From the NCBI GenBank assembly GCA_001430745.1, contig KQ481955.1, forward strand, positions 993,930 to 1,052,468: 58,539 bases of DNA, written 5' to 3'. This document shows positions 1 through 11,800 of this stretch, piece after piece; the first letter of the stretch is position 1; each line of letters starts with the position of its first letter. The stretch comes from Auxenochlorella pyrenoidosa (taxonomy: Eukaryota > Chlorophyta > Trebouxiophyceae > Chlorellales > Chlorellaceae). The notes beneath the pieces were generated by a model. The model was given only the letters and a program-made list of their open reading frames with translations, was not told where the DNA came from and searched no databases. A program made the translations under genes and the position numbers.

Positions 1-2942
1 TGCAGGTCGGCTTGAGGGTGCTGGGCGGGTGCTGGCCAGGCATGAGGCTGTCCTTGGGGAGGGACCAGCTTGTTGGCCCGCTTGTGCCTCGCTGTTAAGC
101 CACACCCTTTGGCGCCCTTTCTGCAGGTGCGGGTGGGCCGCCTCCTGTGCGCCAAGCTGGCAGGGAGGCAAGCAGGCAGCTGGCGACAGCCTGGCAGTGC
201 AACCCCACTGACCAGTTGCTGCGCTTCCAGAGTCCAAAGGGTGCGAGCAACTGCAAGGGGATGGACAGACCAGCAAATTACCTGGCTATTGAGCAAGAGC
301 AAGGAATGCGGGAACGCGCGCACGCCCTTCCATTCCGTGCTTCCGCAGCGCATGCTGGTATGCGCCACAACCCATCGGCAGGCAGCTGCGCGAGCTCTCA
401 GGCAGTCGGTCGTGCATGTCGTGCTCCTCGAGTGGGCCCAACCACTGCCCAACTCAGCCCATGCCCCACGCCCGCCCATCCCCTCTCCCCTCACCAGCCA
501 AATCCAGATCATGCCCGAGTTGAAGAGCACCAGGCCGTAGGGCAGCGCGTTGAACCGCAGGCGGCTGCAGAACCCCGCGTCCTGGCTCATGCGGCTCAGC
601 TGCTGGTCCATCATCTGCATCTGCAGGGCATCATCACCCAGGGTGCCAGGAGTGCAGGTGGGTGAGATGAGCGGGGGTAGCTTGGGTGTCTGCATTTTGC
701 GCCCCAGGGAAGGCTCGACCAAGGGGTGGAAGGACTGCGGCGTGTGCATCACTTTAGGTGAAGTTGCAGCAAAAACTGTGCCCATGCTGTGCTGTATGCG
801 GCAGCCAGGAAAGCTGACAGGTTCCCACGACAGGGAGGCACTCTGTCACAGGGGCCGTGTGCACGGGTCGTGTGCATCGTTGCGCAGTTCCATCCCTAGG
901 GGTGCCACCCCAAGTCAAGCGCCCCCGCCTCTCCTCCCACCCACCAGGTCCTCGCTCAGCGCCGCATCCCGCACAATGTGCTGCATGCGGATGTTCACCA
1001 CCTGCACACGCGGGGGGAGGAGCGGGAGCTCAGGCCCGGGCCTGGCGCATGGGCGCAGATGACGCTACCCCAGCATGACTCACCCAGGCATGTCGGGCAA
1101 CCCCCGCTAGCAGCTGCCCTTCCTGTCCAGCTGAGGGCAATGAGGGTCCAGCCTGCAGCAGCTGCCCCACCTGGCGCGACTTGGGGCCATAAGTGTACAG
1201 GTGCAGCTCCTCGGGGCTCAGCAGCGCCTCCGCCTCCGGGGGCAGCTTCTTCTGCAGAGCACAGGGAGGGCACACACAGGCGTGCTTTGTGCTGCGGCCG
1301 CCACGAGTGCAGGGCCCCAGCTGTGCGGGACGAGCAGCGCCATTGGCGCCCATGCCAGCGCCTGCCGTGCAGTTGGCAGCATGCAAGCCATACGGACCAT
1401 GCCGGCGTCTGCTACGGCAAGCCCCGCAGAAACAGGCTGCTCAGATCCAGCCCTAAAGCTGCACGTGCACGCTGTGAGGAGGGCGGGGCACCGCGCCTGG
1501 GCACTGTCCCGCGACACGCGCAGGCCCACCTGCTGCACCACCATGCTGTAGATAGAGTACACCCACACAGTGGCCCACCGCGCCAGCTCATCCTGCGGGG
1601 CGCGCAGGGGGGTCGTGGCAAGGGGTGGTGGTGGGCTGCCTCACACTCATGGCCGCAGCTGTGGCGGGGCGGAGCAGTCGGCTGATGGGGAGGGTGGCGG
1701 GGCCCAGGGTGGGAGGAAGGGGGGCAGCCAGGCGCGCCTCACCACCAGCTGCGGGTCTCGAAAGTACGAGGTGGCCTGGATGACCAGCCGCGTGGCGCAC
1801 TCGACGGTGCCGCCAAACGAGCAGCGCGCCACCCACCTGCACGAGGCGGATGGAATTGGGGGGGAGGTCTGGCAGCGGGGTGCAGCGTAGGGAGTGAGCA
1901 GAGGCGCGGCCGCGGCACGCCAGGGCAGGCTGGCAGCCGCGCGCCACAGCTGATGCTGGCCTGTGAATACGCCGCCGACGGCAGTTTTGGGGCATGAAAG
2001 GAAAATAAACGCGCGCCGCCGCGGCGGCGCATCCCGGCAGCGGTTGAGGGCAGCTGCGGCAAGCCCACCATCTGTCGTAGCCACGGGAGATGCGCAGGCT
2101 GAGGACCAGCGAGATGACAAAGGCGGAGCGCCGCCAGGCGCGCAGCACGCTGCTCTCCGGGTCGATGGAGGGCAGGTAGGGGCAGGGGCCGGCCCGCAGG
2201 TCCTCCCACATGAGGGAGAGCGCCGCCACCTGGGTGGGGGAGGGGCCGGGCAGGGGGGCGGTGCACCGCGCTGCTCACAGCTGCCTGCGCGGTACAGCAC
2301 CCAGGCGGCACCAGAGCTTGCGATCACACAAGCGCTTGCCTGAGCTGCGCTGCAGCTCACCAGCATGCAGAAGAATAATGGCAGCTTGATGTTCCAGAGC
2401 ACGTGGGAGGGCGGGCCCAGGTAGCACAGCAGCGCCTGCATGCAGGTGGGTGGAGCCAGTGCTAAGGAGAGCGGCAGGCATGTGAGCGGGGCAGCCAGGG
2501 GAGGCGTCGCTCGCATCGGCATTCCAACCAAGCTGGCTATCTCGCCCTGGTTAGTGACATGCCTGCCAGTACCGGTTCTGCGAGCGCAGCACCTCCCACT
2601 CGCGCGTCCGTAGCTTGTTGTCTACTGTGTTCGGGCTGCGTTGCAGAAGCAGAGGCATGCAGATGTCAGGTTAGGGGCCAGGAGGGGAAGCAGTCCAGGG
2701 TCGGCATGCACGAGCACAGACAGCTGGCATTTCGATCAACACAATTTTTGAACAACGCACCCCTGCTGATCCAAGTGGACGGGACCAGGGTAGGGCAGGA
2801 CGGGACGCAGCTGCGCCGCTCACCGAGGGTCATACAGCGCCCGCTGCCAGAGGCGCAGCAAGGGCCACAGGATGCGCGGCCACCTGGTCTTGCCCGGCTC
2901 CAGCTTGCCCCACAGGGGCGTGAAGCCAACAAGCCGCGGCAT
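1..2942 (-). CDS. Bestrophin-like (UPF0187 / RFP-TM) anion channel, copy 1; 3' end beyond window edge
   Basis: Predicted membrane anion (chloride or bicarbonate) channel of the bestrophin/UPF0187 family. Coding exons, listed by ascending coordinate: 495-620, 945-1001, 1171-1251, 1530-1592, 1743-1836, 2069-2229, 2361-2435, 2563-2635, 2824-2942 (start ATG at 2942); these give 283 codons in frame. The family signature LSLRISRGYDRWW ends the 2069-2229 exon. Other conserved blocks are YTYGPKSRQ (exon 1171-1251) and GFCSRLRFNALPY (exon 495-620). It is paralogous to the gene at 16089-18996, with the same exon lengths except around exons 2-3. The last exons expected by comparison with that paralog (YWFGLFPYFF region and tail) are not in bases 1-494, so they lie left of the window or are lost. 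The intron at 2562 uses a GC donor. Transport specificity and membrane location are not visible. Confidence 0.88.
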
Positions 2943-3558
2943 GGTGCCGCCGACCTCGCCCAGAAGGTTGCAGTCCTTGCGCAGAAGCGAGCAGCCAGTG
3001 GCGGCGGGGCCGTCAGGCGTGGCTTGGGTCTGGTGGTACTATCCTTCTGCGGCTCTAGGCGCTTAGCTACGGACTTGCTGCCCACGGCATGTCGCTGTAC
3101 CGTGGGGCAGCAGCGAACGCTCTCACAGGGCGGTGTGGCCGCTGGGCCGGCCGCTACCGTAGCTGCAGGGGCCGCGCTCTTTATGCTGCGCAACGCGCGC
3201 CTTGTACAAACAATCGAGTAGAGCGGGCTGGGTTGATGCCATGTTGCACCGCCACCTGGCACTGTGTGTCCAGCGGCCGGCTTGACTTGCAGGGGGTGCA
3301 TCCCGCGGGAGAAGGGGGCGCACAAAACAAGAGGCTGCACATTGAAAGGCCTGATTTAGCCAGTGCAGAACTCGTGGATGACAGCAGCAGGTATGCGCCC
3401 GCCAAACAAAGCAAGCAATGCAAGGCGCATGCGCCGCTTGTGTATGCCACGACCAGCTCCTTCCTGTCGAGAGGCACCTCTTGCTTTGGCTCAGGCATTT
3501 ATCAGGTGCGAGTGGACACATGCAGACATGAAACAGCTATAGAAAAGGCAGGAAGAAG
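2943..3558. other. Intergenic: bestrophin 1 upstream region and 3' UTR of the next gene
   Basis: No supported gene. On the minus strand this holds the 3' UTR of the secreted-protein gene followed by the promoter and 5' UTR of bestrophin 1. Open frames here have no recognisable protein. Confidence 0.5.
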
Positions 3559-4246
3559 TCACGAAGCAAGTCTTGCGACCACCATTGCAGCTACTACAGT
3601 TGCCAATGCCGCAGCTGCAAGCGAGTTGCCGGGCCGCTGCTGCAGTGCGGCGCTGCTCCCAAAGAGGGAATTGAAGTCAGTGGGGCAGAGCGCGAGCATG
3701 TCGCTCTGGTTTGATACCTCTTCGCTCAGGTTCTCGGCGCCGGTGATGGCATCGTCAAAGGCATTCTTGCTGCCGCATTGCAGTGTTGCTGCGCTGGCCA
3801 GTGCGGCATCGCAGGCATCGCTGCACGTTCCTCCGTTAAACAGCGATAAGCACTGATCGAAGCTGGCTTGCAGCACCGCATCATAGCATGCGCCACTAGT
3901 TGCTGCAGGGAAGGTGGGCAATGAGGGCAGGCTGCGCAAGTCAGCACGGCACGGATCACGAAAATGCATGCAGCTGAAGAAGGCTGTTGGTTGAAGGGAG
4001 TCAGCGCACGCGGCCTGCCGGCGTCAAGGGATAGAGCAGCGTCAAGGGAGAGCAGCCGAGGCGGCGCACTGCCGCCTTCGGCCCACGATACAGGGATCCT
4101 GCCTGACGCAGCTTGCGGCAGCGTCGCAGATGCTTAGAACAAGCATTTCTTGTGCGCTAGTCGCCCCCTTCCACCGCACCGGCTGCCGAGACGAGCAGGT
4201 GTGCTTGGAGGAGGACGGCGAGCAGCACAGCTGCCGGATGCGACAT
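3559..4246 (-). CDS. Small secreted cysteine-rich protein, possibly GPI-anchored
   Basis: Not recognised as a known family. Two exons, 3559-3983 and 4180-4246 (start ATG at 4246), encode 163 residues. The first exon is a clear signal peptide (MSHPAAVLLAVLLQAHLLVS). The mature part has eight cysteines (in FFSC, DPC, GACY, DQC, GTCS, DACD, LQCG and ALCP). The C-terminus is a hydrophobic Ala/Val run, AAAALATVVAAMVVARLAS, preceded by small residues, as in a GPI-attachment signal or a C-terminal membrane anchor. An even number of cysteines and both terminal signals suggest a disulfide-bonded surface or cell-wall protein; this is inference. The intron (3984-4179) is GT-AG and its phase was chosen because it alone joins the signal peptide to the downstream frame. 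Confidence 0.7.
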
Positions 4247-4574
4247 GGGGTGCAACGCCAGAGCTAAGAACATTCCAAGCGATCCGCTTTAGGAGTGCTC
4301 AGTCTTAAGAACCCCGGTGCTGCCCTGCCGCCGTCGAAGCGGGCACATCACTGCGTTACGTGGACCCTGCACTGCAAGCTACCTTGCCGCAGACTTTGTT
4401 CTATGCATACAGCTGCGCTGTGCACATTCACAGCGCCAAAAAATTGGAACAGGGAGAGAGGCATAAAATTCAAGGAGGTTATGGTCCAGACAGCCCGTCA
4501 TCAGAACAAGACAGGGTGAGGTCGACAGTGCACAACTGGCGCTTGACTGCAGGCAAGTGCAGAGGCGCAAGGCA
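4247..4574. other. Intergenic, 328 bp
   Basis: Contains the 3' UTR of the transporter and the promoter of the secreted-protein gene, both minus strand. I see no gene and no TGTAA signal in the transporter's orientation. Confidence 0.4.
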
Positions 4575-7538
4575 TCAGCGTCGCCGCTTGGAGGGGCTGG
4601 CACTGTCGCCCGACACGCCTGCCTCCTTAATAGCGGCTCGCCACCGGGACGCGGAGAAGAGCACAAAGCCGGCTAGGGAGATGGCGTAGCCCTGCGCACA
4701 GGCAGGTGCGTTGCGAAGGCAGTTGTACAGCAAATTGTCAAAAGCGTAGCAATTTCATGCAAAAAAGCCCCACACTGCAAGACAATGCAGGCTTGCTGCC
4801 GCCGATCCAGGCAGGGCAGGCAGCATGCAGGGAAGGTGCGCGGGGGTTGAGAGAGCAGGCGTGCTGCACATGGCTTGCCTGCAGCTCGCGCGGCGTGACC
4901 ACATCCCCCTGCAGGATGCCGCCCCACACCACCATCACATTCTTGAGGCAACCTGCAGGGAGCACATCGCGACGTAGCAAGGCAGGAGGGGGCGGGCAGG
5001 GGTGAAGATTGAAGGCACATGCATATCCGGTGGCAGCAGTGCATGCGCAGCATTGCCAAAAGCCAGGCTTGCACTGCCGCCCCCTCCTCCACCCACCCCA
5101 CCCGCCCATCCACCCACCACCATCTCGTGCGGCGCACAGCGTCTCGGCTGCAGCCTGCTGCCCGCCACGCAGGCTCACCCGCGACCTTGAAGCTGGTGGC
5201 TGAGACGTACTTGATGGCCAGGTAGCAGAACAGGTTGACCAGGAAGCAGATGGCGGTGGCCACCAGGAAGTCGTGCGGCCGGGACTGCATCACCGCCCAG
5301 CCCTGCTGGGGGGTGGGGTGGGGTGGCGTGGGGCTCGGGTGCGATGCACAGAAGCGGGAGAGGCAGCGGCGGGGTGGGTGTGGGGTGGCCCGCGGCACAA
5401 ACCTGCAGCCCTACCAGCCTTGACGGCGGCGAACCAGTGGGCAGACAAAGACATGCAGGGGATCCTGCCCTGGGCTCTACAGCGACACAGCATGAAAAAC
5501 GAGCAACAGAGCTTGGCCTTGGCAAGCGCTCGGCCCTGCATGCCCTGCAGCGCGCCTCGCCTGGGTGCGCAGCCCCTCCCACTCAAAGGCGTAGGCGCCC
5601 GCTGCCAGGGCCCCGAAAGTGAAGGGCCCCAGGTACACCAGGGCCTCCATGACGTTGTACTTGGCCTGCGGACGAGCAGGCGGCAGCGGGCAGGTGGGCG
5701 CGCAGGGGCGTTCCATGCGCGCCCACGCTCCAAAGCTCGCGCGGCTGGGCACAAGGGGGCATGCTGGCCAGGGGCAACCAACGAGGCCTACCCATAAGGC
5801 CACAAGCTGCTGCCAAGCCGGGGCTTTCTGCGATGGGGCAGGGCAAGCAAGGGTGCTGCGGCGGGGTCCCCACCTGCCCCAGCAGCTTCTCGGTCATCAC
5901 CACCCGGATGCCCTCAAAGAACACGCTGGCGGCAAAGGCCAGGAAGGACAGCCAGTGAAAGTGGCCTGCGTGGGCCAGGGCGCACGTGCGGGCCATGCTG
6001 AAGCGGGCAGCACCGCGGGCCTGCACTGGCGGCGCACCTGGCCTGCCCCGCTTGTGCATGCTGCAAGCAAGCCTGCTGCCGTGGCAGCTTCCAGCCCTGG
6101 CTGCTGCTGCGCGGTGCGGCTGCGCCTTGGGGGGCCCACCTGATGCGGCCTCGGAGGCTGTGGCTGTGTAGGTGCCCAGCGCGATGAGCGCGGTGGCCAG
6201 CAGCGTCAGCTTGGACAGCCGCTCCAGCCCCAGGGCCAGGCCCAGGGCCAGGGTGACCATCGGGGTGGCCGCCTTCATGATGTTGATGAAGGCGACTGCG
6301 GGGCGGGAGGGGCGCGTGGCGACGCATGGACGCTGCTGCCCGAAAAGAGGACGGCCAGCTTACTTGGCGTGGATTGCTAGTCAAAAGCTGGCATCGCGAC
6401 ACCATGCCTGGCGTTGGCAGGTGCACGCAGCAGATGGCTAATGGGGCTGTGCAGCTCGGCCGCACAGCAGGCAGCAACGGGCCTCCAGGGTGGCCCCAGG
6501 CGCTGGCGCTCACCCGACAGCCCAAGGTAGGCGACGTTCCCCAGGAACAGCGAGGCAGCGAAGCTGAGCGACACTGGGAGCAGCCGCGTAAGCATGACGT
6601 GCAGCGGCGGTGGCGGGCGCAGCGGGGCGAGCCCCACCAGCGACGCCAGCCAGGCTGCAAAGGCAAAAAAAAGGGCATGCGTTTGGAGAGGAGAGCAAGG
6701 TGTGACCGCGCGCTGTCCGCGAGGGACCAAGGATGGAAGACTGCATCCTCTGCCAAGCCAAGAGCACGCTGCCATTTGATCGGCTGCTGGTGCTGTGGCC
6801 AGCGCTCCCGCACCCCCGCCCCTCACCCAGCAGCGTGGAGGAGGCCTGGCCCAGGCAGGTGAGGGCAAAGGGGAAGCGGAAGCCATGGTCCACCATCAGC
6901 TGCTTGTTGGCAAAGATGAGGGCTGAGCTGGCCAGCATCCAGCTGAACGTGAACAGCATGCCCAGAAGGTCGCGGCCTCTCGCGCTGTGCGGGCTGCCGC
7001 GGATGCTGGGCCCCTTGCTGCTGTAGGCACTGCTGCCGGTGCTGCTGCCATTGAAGACGTTCGCGAGGAAGCCGCTGTAGCGCTGCAGGCTGGGGCGGGC
7101 AGGCGTTGAGGGCCGCCGCTGCCGCGGCCCGCCGCTGTCTGGCGTGCGCTCGTCGTCGCTGGCGCCCTCGCTGTGGAGATGCCCAGCGGCCAGGCCAGGC
7201 AGCGGGGTCACGCCGTCCGTGCTCATGCTGGTCTGGAACTCGTGAACCATGTTGTTGGCAGAGTGAATGCGCACGCGCTTCTTGACGCCAGCGCCCGCCG
7301 GCGTGGCCTCCTCCCCGCCCTCGTCGTCTTGGACCGCCGCCAGGCGGGCCGGCTTGAGCGCCGACTTGAGGCGCAGCGCTGTGCCGCCCGGGCCCCGGGC
7401 AGGGGGTGCCGCGCCGCCAGCTCCCGCACCGGCAGGCGTGGCCGGCGAGGCCTCTTGCTGCGCATCCTGCTGCTGCGGCCGCTGCTGCTTTGGGGGCGGC
7501 GTGTGCATCAGCTGCTCCTGCCGCCGTGTGGTCACCAT
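4575..7538 (-). CDS. TPT-family nucleotide-sugar / sugar-phosphate transporter
   Basis: Multi-pass antiporter of the drug/metabolite transporter superfamily (triose-phosphate-translocator branch, SLC35-like), expected in the Golgi, ER or plastid envelope. Exons: 4575-4691, 4879-4952, 5179-5302, 5561-5665, 5874-5965, 6140-6295, 6514-6654, 6827-7538; 506 residues. Residues 1 to about 190 are a disordered Ala/Pro/Ser-rich extension with no signal. The core follows: SSALIFANKQLMVDHGFRFP, then NVAYLGLSVAFINIMKAATP (the family's central motif across the exon 2/3 junction), then IRVVMTEKLL, YVSATSFKVAG and LKNVMVVWGG. These match the TPT fold of about ten helices. Two introns have GC donors (5560 and 4878), both after CAG. 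Substrate cannot be read from sequence. Its ATG lies only 77 bp after the stop of the 58-codon gene, so the two may share a transcript. Confidence 0.9.
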
Positions 7539-7615
7539 TGCTCTGCACCGCTGTTAGGCGAGGGCTGGTCCACTCCCGCTTTTGCCGCCTGCTGCTGCAA
7601 CGGTTGACAACCTGC

Positions 7616-8012
7616 CTACTTGCTGCCCTTGTCAGGCTGCACCTTGTACTGCAGCAGGGCACGGCGCAGCAGCGATTCGATTTGCAACAAGCTTTGTTGT
7701 TTGAGGGGCAAGCAAGCCAGGTGGCATGTGCTGTTGGTGCCATGAACGCACACAACCCCCCCGAAGCCCGCCCACCTTCTGCAGCACCCAGGTGGCGTCG
7801 CGCTGGCACTGCTCGGCTATGCGCTGCAGCGTCTCCTCGTCATCCTCGTCACGGAAGGCCACAAAACCCGAGCGGATACTGCCGCGGTAATACGGCTGCG
7901 CTTGCCTGCACAGCATAGGAGCGGGCGCAGCCAGCGGCAAAGTCGTCGTGACATCGCGTCGGACAGGTCCGTGCAGCTGGCCCTGCCCTCACCCCCACCC
8001 TCCTCCTTGCAT
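7616..8012 (-). CDS. 58-residue protein of unknown function
   Basis: Unrecognised, but the pattern looks like a real conserved small protein. Exons 7616-7648, 7776-7905 and 7999-8012; the first coding exon is only 14 nt. The product starts MQGGGQAQPYYRGSIRSGF, continues through an acidic helix (RDEDDEETLQRIAEQCQRDA) and ends VLQKYKVQPDKGSK. It has no signal peptide and no membrane segment. The composition (charged, helical, one Cys) would suit a small organelle or ribosome-associated subunit, but I assign no function. All three exon phases agree. The first exon was chosen because a GT donor there gives the required phase 2; another upstream exon is possible. The gene sits 77 bp ahead of the transporter on the same strand. 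Confidence 0.6.
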
Positions 8013-8827
8013 GACTTCTAGAGTCTCACAGCCTGCTGCGCGATGCGCAGAGAGCCCTGGCAATGTGCAATGCGCAAAGCGCCGATCAGAAGCAGTTCGG
8101 AGGCGTAGTTGGTGCTGGCGGCAGGTTGCGCCGGTGGGGCAACGGGCGGAGCGCGGGTCGGGTGCGGATCCGTTCAAATTTCTGCGCTGTCGACGGCCGA
8201 TCCGACAGCAAATAGACCAAGGGGGGCAGTAGCAAGTTGAAGGCTGTGGTTGCTTGAGGCAACTGCAGGCGTCACTTGGGCTCCTCACCTGGGCAGAACG
8301 CGAGTGAGGCGCCACAGTTTTCTGTACAGAGCGAGGGCAGAAGCCGAGGACATACAGCGCCAGGCGCGAGACACGAAAGGGGCCTGTGTGCTCTTCGGTG
8401 GCGATCGTGATACAAATTCAAAAGAAAATCAAGAGAAAGCGTGTCGTCATTGCGATCGACAACCAACGCAGCAAGCTGGCCATGGCCGGCCAGGCAAAAA
8501 CACATGCTGCTTGGTGCCCCATCACGCTCAATTCTGTGTCGATCTGCTCGCATCTCGCCATCCCAGACTCAACAAGTGTTAGGATTGCGCAAGAGCCCCA
8601 CGCTTGTGCGCCGCCTGCACACGCTTTCGCTGCTCCTTTGGTGGCCCTGCTGACTTGCTTCAACCCCTTTCGGAGCATTCAAATCGAACGAACGATCTGC
8701 ACAGAGGGTTGCGCTCCTGGGCTGTGCCGCCACCAGTTGGTCGCCGCCAACCGCAGTAGAATCGACACACTCACCAGGGCGCGCAGCTCCCGGCCTTGAT
8801 AGGCTACATCCTATCAGTGCAGGCAGA
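8013..8827. promoter_or_regulatory. Divergent promoter region between the 58-codon gene and the ankyrin gene
   Basis: 815 bp separate two divergently transcribed starts (8012 minus, 8828 plus). No gene or named motif could be identified; it is somewhat less G+C-rich around 8400-8480. Confidence 0.35.
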
Positions 8828-11800
8828 ATGGCTGCAGCAGGGGGTGCAGCCCTGCCATTCCGTCCAGAGGCCATCCTCGCGCAGGCCAAGAACAACAATG
8901 CGGCAGGCATTCGGGCGCTTGTGGAGGCGGGGGTGCCTGTGCAGTTCTGCAACCAGGCAAGCAGTTTGTGCGGGACTGTGGTAGGCACGCACGCTCCGGC
9001 CAGGCTACGTGCTGAGCGAGGCAGGCATGTTATGGGCAGGAGGCGCAGCGCTGCATGGACGCGTGCCTGCAGCTCTTGGAGCAGGCATGTCGCTCGTGCA
9101 TCCCCCGGGGCTTCCCGGGGCAACTTGTCGCTAACTTGTCCAGCAGTGCCAGCGCATGCCACTGCTAGGCCATTGGTGAATACCCCCTGGCTGGAGCTCG
9201 CCCTGACCTGCAGATTGGGCAGACCGCGCTCCATGTGGCGGCCCTGTGGTGAGGCCCCGCCACCTGCAGCCAGCCGTACCAGCGTGGCGCCTGCCAAATC
9301 CAACCGTCCCACGCCTGCCGCTGACTGGGAGCACCGTGTTGTGCGCCGCTGGCTGTCCCTACCTGTTGCTGCGGGCAGACCTTCAGCGTGTCGCCCTGCT
9401 GTGCCGCAGGGGCTCAGTGGAGGCGGCGCGGGAGCTGCTGGACCAGGGGGCGGACGTGAACACCGAGAATGCGCGCGGCTCCACTCCCCTGCACTTTGCG
9501 GCGGCGGCCAAGGCGCGGACGCGCGAGGTCTGCCAGCTGCTGCTGGACGCCGGCGCCGACACGGGGCTGCCCGACCTGCAGGGCCGGCTGCCGTACGAGT
9601 GCGCTGAGAGCGACGAGATCAGGTGGGCGGGTGGGGGCGGGTGGGGGGCCTGGGGTCGGCAGCAGCAGGCGAGGCAGGTGTGGTGGCTGGTGCTGGCAGG
9701 GTGGGGCAGGGTGCGGCGTGAAAGATGGGTTCTCCTTTGCCCTGCTGCCCCGCCGCCGTCTCTCTCCTACAAAACTTGATGGAGCTTTGAAGGGGTGCGC
9801 CTGTTGGCCAGCCTGCAGGGCGCTGCTGGATGGGCCCGACCCCCGCATCTTTGCCTGCGCAGCCGCGGGCGACGTGGCGGGTCTTCGCCAGCTGTTTGCA
9901 GAGGTGCGCTTGCAGGCAGCATGGGGTGGGTGGGCAGGAGCAGCAGCCGGCGCGCTGGGATCAGTGTTGAGGCGCGTTGCGCGATCCCGCTGCTTGAACC
10001 GGCAGCCATTTGTGGTGCGCGCGCCCGCCCCTGACCAACGGCATTCCAGGAGGCGCTAGGCAGGGCTCCCACCAGGCTGCCTCCCCTGCCCTGCCCTGCC
10101 CTGGGTGCAGGACCCCGAGCAGGACACCGACGTGTTCAACGCGCAGGGGGCGGCCCCGCTGCATCTGGCGGCTCGGGGCGGCCACATGGGCGCCGTCTCT
10201 TTTTTGCTGCAGAAGGGCTCGTTTGTGGACATGCAGGACTGGGATGTGAGCCCGCTCGCCCGGCGTTAAGGATGCGCCTCTTCTCAGTGGCCCTCCGCCG
10301 GCACAGCCTGCCAATATGCCTTGACCAGCGCTCTGTTTGAGGCGGCACAGCAGGCACAGCTGGGCCACCCCTACATGCGCCCCGCGCTTGGCGGCCCCGG
10401 AGCTGCAGCAGCCACCGGCTGCTGTGCACGCCGCGATGCAACCGGCCGCAGGCCATCACGCCATCACTCTCAAACATCCCCCCAATCCTAACGCGCCCCA
10501 CCCCGGCCACGCACGCTGTGCAGGGCAACAGCGCGCTGCATCACGCCGTGCGGGAGGGACACAAGGGCGTTGTTGCGCTGCTCATCCGGTCAGGGCGCGG
10601 CCTGCGCATGCCGGCATGCACCCTGCATTGCTCAAGGGCCGTGCTTGCTTGCCTCTTGCTGCGTCGAAGCTTGCTGCCGGGCTGCCTGCGGCCGGCCAAC
10701 CCAGCCCATCCTGGGCTGTGCTGCCCCACTGCCAACCTGCCCAACCTGGCCTGAAACACCACTTCGCCTCCTCACACACTCTCCAAACCCTCAGGAGCAA
10801 AGCCAACATGAACGTTCGCAACTTCACCAAGAGCGAGTATGCCTCTGGCAACTGGCTCAGGCAAGCGGGGTCGGGTTGCGTGGGGGGCACGGTGCAGGCT
10901 CGCACACCGCGGTACACGTCCCAACTTGTGCTGCGCAGGGCAAGGGTGGGATTGCGGTCCGCAGTTGACTTGAGGTCCATGCCCTCTCCGCCTGCCAGCG
11001 TGCTGGCCGACCATTGTCCTACTCCGGGAGGTTGGCACGCTGCCAAGCATTGTTGATTGTTGGTGAGGCCATGCCGCGTGGATTCTTCAGCCCTCACATC
11101 CCCCCTTTTGACCGCTCACACCTCACCCTGCAGCGGCGGTCGGCAGCTGCAGCCGCAGCACCAGACGCCACTGCACATTGCAGCCGAGGCGGGAGACTCC
11201 GAGATTGCGGAGATGCTGCTCGAGTGAGGATGAGGGCTGATGAGGGGCCTGCAGGGCATGCAGCAGATCGCCGGTCTGATGCAGCATGAGTGGGACGTTC
11301 TGTGCCGCAGTGGCCATTCGCAGGGGCTGCCCCGCTGCCTGCTCCCACCTGGCATGCTCTCCCCTCCCCGCCTGCCAAACTGTGCTTGCCCAGCAGCGCT
11401 GGCGCTGACCCGGCTTGCAAGGACTTTGATGGGAAGACCCCGCTGCACGACGCACTGGAGATGCAGGCGAGCAGCCCCTTGCTGGCGCCCGCCCTCTGGG
11501 CCCCTGCCCCTGATGGTCGCCTGCCAGGTCTTGTCATGGCGGCAGAGCTGCAGGCAGCGCAGCTGGCAGCCTGGGGCCAGCCCCGCTTGAGGCGGGCTCA
11601 AGAGCTCATACCTGCCGGGTGGTGGCGCCGCGGTTTGGAAGCAGCCCTTGATTTGCCCCTGCCCCTGTGTGGCCCTGCAGGATGACGAGATGGCTGAGCT
11701 GCTGATAGACCGCGGCGCAGACATCAACCTGGGCAGCAAGGCGAGCTGTGGGGGCCACAGCTTGGGGAGGGCCGTCGCTGGTGGCAGCGTCGGACAGCAT

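Noticed and set aside
1647..2531. Long minus-strand open frame of 294 codons over the bestrophin 1 locus
   Set aside because: It runs through introns and switches frame relative to the conserved channel exons; in DNA this G+C-rich, long open frames arise without coding.
6823..7809. 328-codon minus-strand frame joining the 58-codon gene region to the transporter exon
   Set aside because: I considered a fusion of the two genes, but splicing from the small gene does not enter the transporter frame in the right phase, and the frame is Ala/His/Arg low complexity.
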